Assembly: GCA_013812265.1 (NCBI GenBank)
Contig: JACCTQ010000207.1
Span: 1-9,717 of the forward strand
From: Actinomycetota bacterium
Lineage (GTDB): Bacteria; Actinomycetota; Thermoleophilia; Gaiellales; Gaiellaceae
Length of the DNA: 9,717 nt
Direction: 5' to 3'
Shown: positions 5,324-9,717 of the stretch, piece by piece
Layout of the letters: every line of letters begins with the position of its first letter
Position numbering within the stretch: position 1 is the first letter of the stretch
Notes under the pieces: generated by a model
What the model saw: only the letters and a program-made list of their open reading frames with translations
Database searches by the model: none
What the model was told of the DNA's origin: nothing
Made by a program: the position numbers and the translations under genes

Positions 5324-8089
5324 CTAAATCGGGTCCGGCGGGCGGACCCGCGAGCCGAGCTCAGCGCGCGAGTGGATGCGCAGCTTGCGGTAGACGCGCG
5401 CGAGATTCGCCTCGACCGTCTTCGGGCTCATGAAGAGGCGTGCCGCGACGTCCTTGTTCGTCATTCCCGCGGCCGCGAGCTCCGCGACGCGCCGCTCCGA
5501 CTCCGTCAGGTCGTCGGGCGAGCGCGGTCGCAGGCCAACGCGGGCAAGCTCCGCTCGAGCCCGCGAGGCCCAGTTCGGAGCCCCGAGCTCGTCGAAGATC
5601 GCCAACGCCCGGTTCAGCGATCGGGTCGCCTCGCGCTTGCGCTTTGCTCTGCGCTCGACCTGCCCCTTGGCGAGGAGGGTGCGCGCAAGCTCGAACGGTG
5701 AGGGCAGCGCCTGATGCTGTTCGAGGCCGTGCTCGAGCGCACTCAAGGCGCCCTTTGCATCACCTCTGGCCGCGAAAAGGAGTCCTCGGGAGCGTGTGGC
5801 AACGGCGAGCGCGGACAGCCGCTTCGCTTCTCGACCACGCTCCTCCAGCCGCTCGAGCAGTGCTTCGGCGCGATCGAGCTCGCCAAGCGCGACGTGCGCT
5901 TCGATGTGATCGCCGTGAAAGCGCCAGACTCCGGGCTCGCGAAGCTCGATCGATTCCGCGATCTCATCCACTCGTTCGAGGTGCTCGACCGCCGCGGCCG
6001 GTTCCCCGCGCGACAGCTCGATGAATCCCAGTGCCCAGAGGCTCCTACCCTGTCCCCAGAGATCGCCGATCCGTTCTGCAAGCTGGAGCGCTTCCCGGCC
6101 CGCTGCCTGCGCGGCTTCGCTGCGCCCGTAATATGCCTCGAGAAAACTCTTGACGTAGAGAGCGCAGCACGTTTCGGTGCGCTGTCCCGTCCGCTCGGCG
6201 AGCTCGAGCTGCTCCGCGACATGCCGTTCTGCGCGCGCCCACTCGCCCGCCCACAGCTCGAGCTCGGCCATGTGGCCGACGATCGTGGAAATGAACGGCT
6301 CCTCGGCGGTGTCGAGCGCTCTCGTGTACTCCCGTGCGAGTCCGTCGCGCGCTGTTCCGAAGTCGTCGCAGTACTTGTGCATCCACGCGTACCAGGCAGC
6401 AAAGGAGTGCGGAGGTGCGGCGGAGGTGCGTCGAAGCTCCAAAGCTCGCGAAACCGCGCCGACGTCGAAGCCCTCACCGAGGAGGAAGCTCGCGTTCGAC
6501 CATGCAAGCTGGGCGACCGACAACGCATCCGGGTCTGGCTCTCGCTCCTGCTGGATCAGCTCCAGTGCCGCGCGAGCGTGGCGCGCACTCGCCGCAGCGT
6601 TCTCGCCGAACGCCATGAACGTATGCAGCCGCGCGCGTAGTTTCCGATCGAGCGCTGTTTCGGCAAGTGCCCGCTCGCAGAATGAGGTTCCTGCCTGGGG
6701 GCCTTCGGTCTCCGAGAGCAGGACGATCAAGACCTGAACGGCCTTCAGCCATGCCGCACTCGGCTCCGCGTCTCTCGCGACTCCTTCGAGGACCTCACGA
6801 GCACGCACGGAGTCGCCTGATTCGAACAGGCGACTGCCAAGCGCCGCCCTCCGATCGAGAAGTTGACGCTCGCGGTCGGGCGGCGTGAGGCTGCAGGCGA
6901 GCTCCATCAGCTCACTTGCGCCGGTGACGGCACCGCGCCTCTGAGCCTGGTTCGCAGCCTCTTCAAGCCTTGCTGCGACGTCCTCGTCAGGACCGTCTGC
7001 ACCAAGCGCGAGATGCCGCGCGCGCTCCTCGATGTCGTGGACGACGCGCGCGAGCTTCCGATGAAGCTCACGTCGGTCTCGTTCCGGGGCTGCCGAGTAG
7101 ACAATCGAGGCGAGGAGGGGATGAGCGAAGCGAACTCTGCCCCCGTCCAGCTCGAGAATTCCGGCGGCCTGGGCCTGGGCGAGCGCTCCGTCCATGTCGC
7201 GAACGGACGCGTTCGTGATGGTGTCCAGGGTGGGCTCCGCGAGTGCCGCTGCGACGAGAAGCGCCTGTCGAGTGTTCGGCGCCAGGGCGCCGATCCGGTC
7301 GAACACGAGCTCCTTCAGATTCAGCGGGACTGGGAGCGCTTCGCCGGGGCGCAGGGGTTCGTCGCGTAGCGCGAGCGCCCGTGCGATCTCGAGCGCGAAG
7401 AATGGGTTTCCTCGGGCAGCCCCATGAATTCGAACGAGAATCGGCCTCGGGAACACACGCCCCAAGCGTTGCTTGATGATCACGTGCAGCGCTGCCAGGG
7501 TCAGCGGCCGTACATGCATCGAATGCAGCCGTTCCGCCGTCAGGGCGCGATCGAGACCGAGCGGAGTCGACGTCGTGCCACGGCGACGCAGCGTCACCAC
7601 GATGCCGACTGGCCGATTTCCGAGCCGTCGAGCGGCGTACTCGAGTGCTCGGGCGGAGGGCGTGTCCAGCCACTGAACGTCGTCGACGGCGAGGACAACG
7701 GGTCTCGAAGCAGAGAGCGCCTCGACAGTGGACAGGAAACCCGCCGCGATCGTTCGCTGATGCGGAGGCGCGTTTTCCGGATCGGTCTGCAGGAGCGCGA
7801 CGTTCAACGCACGGGCTTGCGGAGGCGGCACAGTTCGCATCGCCTCATCCAAGACATCGACCAGAAGATCGGCGAGACCGGAGAACGACAGCTTCGTTTC
7901 CGACTCGGCAGGGCGACAGGAAAGAACCCGATATTCGCGTTCGAGTGCGGATGCGCGCGCGTATTCCCAGACGGTCGTCTTCCCGATCCCGGCCTCACCT
8001 TCGAGAACGAGCGCGCGCGGGCCGTCTGGAATCGCGTCTAGAAACCGCGTCACGGAATCGATCTCGGATTCGCGCCCGACGATCTCCAT
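5324..8089 (-). CDS. LuxR-family transcriptional regulator with AAA ATPase domain (LAL type), second copy
   Basis: This 921-aa protein has the same plan as the 601-3405 protein but is clearly diverged. The ATPase domain starts at once (MEIVGRESEID). It has Walker A GEAGIGKTT at 31-39 and Walker B VVLAVDDVQWLD at 131-142, followed by a winged-helix-like region to about 380. A long helical TPR-type section fills about 390-845. The GerE-type HTH begins near 861 (LTESERRVAELAAAGMTNKD) with recognition helix SPKTVEANLARVYRKL, and the protein ends shortly after HSRAEL. The recognition helix has A-N where the other regulator has F-H, so the two probably prefer different DNA sites. ATG 8089 is preceded by GGAG 3 bases upstream. 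The gene is divergent from lysS and is followed on the same strand by the DUF4242 and Calx-beta/CHRD genes, which it may control. Confidence 0.95.
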   Translation of the reverse strand: MEIVGRESEIDSVTRFLDAIPDGPRALVLEGEAGIGKTTVWEYARASALEREYRVLSCRPAESETKLSFSGLADLLVDVLDEAMRTVPPPQARALNVALLQTDPENAPPHQRTIAAGFLSTVEALSASRPVVLAVDDVQWLDTPSARALEYAARRLGNRPVGIVVTLRRRGTTSTPLGLDRALTAERLHSMHVRPLTLAALHVIIKQRLGRVFPRPILVRIHGAARGNPFFALEIARALALRDEPLRPGEALPVPLNLKELVFDRIGALAPNTRQALLVAAALAEPTLDTITNASVRDMDGALAQAQAAGILELDGGRVRFAHPLLASIVYSAAPERDRRELHRKLARVVHDIEERARHLALGADGPDEDVAARLEEAANQAQRRGAVTGASELMELACSLTPPDRERQLLDRRAALGSRLFESGDSVRAREVLEGVARDAEPSAAWLKAVQVLIVLLSETEGPQAGTSFCERALAETALDRKLRARLHTFMAFGENAAASARHARAALELIQQEREPDPDALSVAQLAWSNASFLLGEGFDVGAVSRALELRRTSAAPPHSFAAWYAWMHKYCDDFGTARDGLAREYTRALDTAEEPFISTIVGHMAELELWAGEWARAERHVAEQLELAERTGQRTETCCALYVKSFLEAYYGRSEAAQAAGREALQLAERIGDLWGQGRSLWALGFIELSRGEPAAAVEHLERVDEIAESIELREPGVWRFHGDHIEAHVALGELDRAEALLERLEERGREAKRLSALAVATRSRGLLFAARGDAKGALSALEHGLEQHQALPSPFELARTLLAKGQVERRAKRKREATRSLNRALAIFDELGAPNWASRARAELARVGLRPRSPDDLTESERRVAELAAAGMTNKDVAARLFMSPKTVEANLARVYRKLRIHSRAELGSRVRPPDPI

Positions 8090-8120
8090 CGTCTCCAGTT
8101 CGTTCTGCGACCGCGCACGG

Positions 8121-8141
8121 CGAGTCTAGTGCCTAGACTCG
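8121..8141. promoter_or_regulatory. Perfect inverted repeat in the divergent LAL/lysS promoter region
   Basis: CGAGTCTAG and CTAGACTCG are perfect 9-bp arms around TGC. Each arm contains TAGACT, a TAnnnT hexamer, read outward: plus 8134-8139 toward lysS and minus 8128-8123 toward the LAL gene. The plus hexamer ends 7 bases before GTG 8147, fitting a leaderless lysS transcript. The minus one would give the LAL gene a leader of about 27 bases containing its GGAG. The repeat may be a divergent core promoter, a repressor operator, or both. Confidence 0.55.
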
Positions 8142-8149
8142 CGAGCGTG

Positions 8150-9505
8150 ATGAGCTTGCCGAAGCGGTTTCCCGAGCGCGACGACGTGGCGGCCGCGCGT
8201 GCGGTCGCGGAGCGGCTGGACGTGGGGCAGGAGGCGCAGGAGCGGCGGCGGCTGGCCGGGCGGGTGATGGCGCGCCGTGGCCATGGCAAGCTGGTCTTCC
8301 TCGATCTGGTCGACCGCTCCGGCCGCATTCAACTGCTGTGCGAGACGACGCGGACGGGGCCCATCGACGTCGATCTCGGCGACATCGTCGGAGCGACCGG
8401 TCGGCCGGCCAAGACGCGACGCGGTGAGCCGTCTCTCGCCGTCGACGAGCTCGAGTTGCTGGCAAAGATTCGCCGTTCGCTGCCCGACACGTTCCACGGG
8501 CTGCGAGACACCGAGCTCCGCTACCGGCAGCGCTACCTGGACCTGCTGACGAACGAAGAGACCCGTGCCGGGTTCCTCGTTCGTACTCGCATGGTGTCTG
8601 CCATCCGGCGATACCTGGACGCCCGCGGCTTCGTCGAGGTCGAGACGCCCGTCCTCCAGCCACGCTACGGCGGCGCGTTCTCGGAGCCGTTCGTGACGCA
8701 TTCGAACGAGCTCGACCAGGACGTCTACCTCCGGATCGCGACGGAGCTCTATCTCAAGCGCCTGATCGTCGGTGGGCTCGAGCGCGTCTACGAGATCGGC
8801 AAGGACTTCCGCAACGAGAGCGTCTCGTTCAAGCACCACCCCGAGTTCACGATGATCGAGTGGTACGAGGCATACGCGGACTACGAGGACACGATGGCGC
8901 GGATCGAGGAGCTCGTCGCGACGGTGGCGCAGGAGGTGCTCGGACGGACGCGCGTGACTTTCCGCGGTCACGAGGTCGACCTCGCGCCGCCCTGGCGGCG
9001 TGTCACGTTCGTGGAAACGCTCGAGGCGCACGGGCTGTGGCGTCGTGAAGGCCTTCGCGAAGCGCTCGCAGAGCGCGGCGTCGACACGAGCCAGGATGCC
9101 GACTGGCCCCAGCTGGTGGACCATGCCTTCAGCCGCTTCGTCGAGCCGAGCCTCGTCGAGCCGACGATCGTCTACGACTACCCGGTCGAGCTGTCGCCGT
9201 TCGCCCGCATGAAGGAAGAAGGCTCGGGGATCGTCGAGCGCTTCGAGTACTTCGTCGGCGGCATGGAGCTCGGCAACGCCTTCAGCGAGCTCAACGACTC
9301 CGACGAGCAGGCGGCTCGGTTCGCCATGCAGGCGGACCAGGCCGGGGGAGAGCCCGGGGATCCCGACTACGTGGAGGCGCTGGCGTACGGCATGCCCCCG
9401 ACGGGCGGTCTCGGTCTCGGAATCGACCGACTCGCCATGGTGCTCACTGGGAAAGACACCATCCGGGAAGTGGTCCTCTTCCCCTCCGTTCGCTCGACCT
9501 CTTAA
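8150..9505 (+). CDS. lysS: Lysyl-tRNA synthetase, class II
   Basis: The enzyme charges tRNA-Lys with lysine using ATP in the cytoplasm. From ATG 8150 it has 451 aa. An OB-fold anticodon-binding domain lies at about 33-105 (LAGRVMARRGHGKLVFLDLVD, then LGDIVGA) and the catalytic core at about 115-448. Visible hallmarks are FHGLRDTELRYRQRYLDL, motif 2 (FRNES, then HHPEFTMIEWYEAYADY), the lysine-pocket stretch GGMELGNAFSELND at 370-383, and motif 3 GLGLGIDR at 420-427. The residues I can match to E. coli LysS for lysine and ATP contact are kept. The protein is shorter than the usual 490-510 aa: the N-terminal helix before the RFP segment is missing. No start further upstream than GTG 8129 is evident. 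GTG 8147, ATG 8150 and GTG 8129 are all in frame; none has a Shine-Dalgarno. The stop overlaps that of the convergent ABC gene. Confidence 0.95.
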   Translation: MSLPKRFPERDDVAAARAVAERLDVGQEAQERRRLAGRVMARRGHGKLVFLDLVDRSGRIQLLCETTRTGPIDVDLGDIVGATGRPAKTRRGEPSLAVDELELLAKIRRSLPDTFHGLRDTELRYRQRYLDLLTNEETRAGFLVRTRMVSAIRRYLDARGFVEVETPVLQPRYGGAFSEPFVTHSNELDQDVYLRIATELYLKRLIVGGLERVYEIGKDFRNESVSFKHHPEFTMIEWYEAYADYEDTMARIEELVATVAQEVLGRTRVTFRGHEVDLAPPWRRVTFVETLEAHGLWRREGLREALAERGVDTSQDADWPQLVDHAFSRFVEPSLVEPTIVYDYPVELSPFARMKEEGSGIVERFEYFVGGMELGNAFSELNDSDEQAARFAMQADQAGGEPGDPDYVEALAYGMPPTGGLGLGIDRLAMVLTGKDTIREVVLFPSVRSTS

Positions 9506-9717
9506 CCGACGCCGCTCCGGTAGATACGCCGCACGATCTCCTCGATCTCCGGCTCCTCGACGGCCAGATCCACCAGCTCCGCCCTTGCCGCGACGGCGGC
9601 CGTCAGCTCGGCGGCCGTGATCTCGTCGCGGCGGAAGCGCAGCCACTGCCTGGGGCCGTCCACCCGCACGACGCGCGCGCGGTCGAGCTGCAGGGGGTCG
9701 CTCGGCTCGGCGAGATC
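9502..9717 (-). CDS. ABC transporter ATP-binding protein, C-terminal part
   Basis: The last 71 codons of a minus-strand gene whose start lies beyond the right edge. The sequence ends with ELVDLAVEEPEIEEIVRRIY followed by SGVG-type residues. A vDL-x-(2)-EEP-x-IEE-(I/V)-V-RR-IY ending is common in ATPase subunits of ABC-2-type exporters. The stretch before it (VVRVDGPRQWLRFRRDEITAAEL) fits the small C-terminal domain that follows the nucleotide-binding domain in these proteins. No Walker motifs are in the window, so the assignment rests on the tail only. Its TAA stop (minus 9504-9502) shares TTAA with the lysS stop. The membrane partner is probably encoded nearby outside the window. Confidence 0.7.
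   Translation of the reverse strand, partial: DLAEPSDPLQLDRARVVRVDGPRQWLRFRRDEITAAELTAAVAARAELVDLAVEEPEIEEIVRRIYRSGVG

Noticed and set aside
5714..6640. A 308-codon plus-strand frame inside the second LAL gene
   Set aside because: It is an antisense shadow with no recognisable domain, no ribosome site and no fit with the neighbouring genes.
8126..9646. A 506-codon open frame on the minus strand across lysS
   Set aside because: It is antisense to a clear lysyl-tRNA synthetase, its translation is low-complexity with no domain, and GC-rich DNA keeps such frames open.

Overview
The window is GC-rich throughout and densely coded. The gene style suggests an actinobacterial-type chromosome, perhaps Thermoleophilia (Gaiella/Solirubrobacter relatives). 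The signs are two very large LuxR regulators, short intergenic gaps, several starts without a Shine-Dalgarno but with a TAnnnT hexamer just upstream, and small secreted beta-rich proteins. The taxon is inference; no rRNA or other marker is present. No stretch over 300 bases lacks a gene.

Layout, left to right. A trace of a minus-strand gene start lies at 1-14. An unrecognised 158-aa protein is encoded at 46-522 (minus). Divergent from it is a 934-aa ATP-binding LuxR regulator of the LAL type at 601-3405 (plus). Convergent to that is a 149-aa exported protein at 3433-3882 (minus). A minus-strand group follows: a Calx-beta/CHRD exported protein (3983-4918), a DUF4242 small protein (4915-5259), and upstream of both a second LAL regulator (5324-8089). 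A 60-bp divergent gap then leads to class II lysyl-tRNA synthetase (8150-9505, plus). The window ends with the C-terminus of an ABC-transporter ATPase (9502-9717, minus).

Working together (inference): the two LAL regulators bracket a set of small, mostly exported proteins. A 21-bp sequence built around TCGGGGAAACCCCCGA occurs exactly twice, at 578-598 and 3937-3957. It lies in the same orientation and about 54-55 bases upstream of the start codons of the two small beta-rich genes. The first copy also sits immediately before the 601-3405 regulator. A weaker relative lies just upstream of the DUF4242 gene. This looks like a small regulon with a shared operator, possibly read by the adjacent LAL regulator. 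The DUF4242 and Calx-beta/CHRD genes overlap by ATGA and are probably translationally coupled. lysS and the ABC gene at the right end look like unrelated neighbours. lysS and the second LAL gene share a perfect 9-bp-arm inverted repeat that carries two back-to-back -10-like hexamers.
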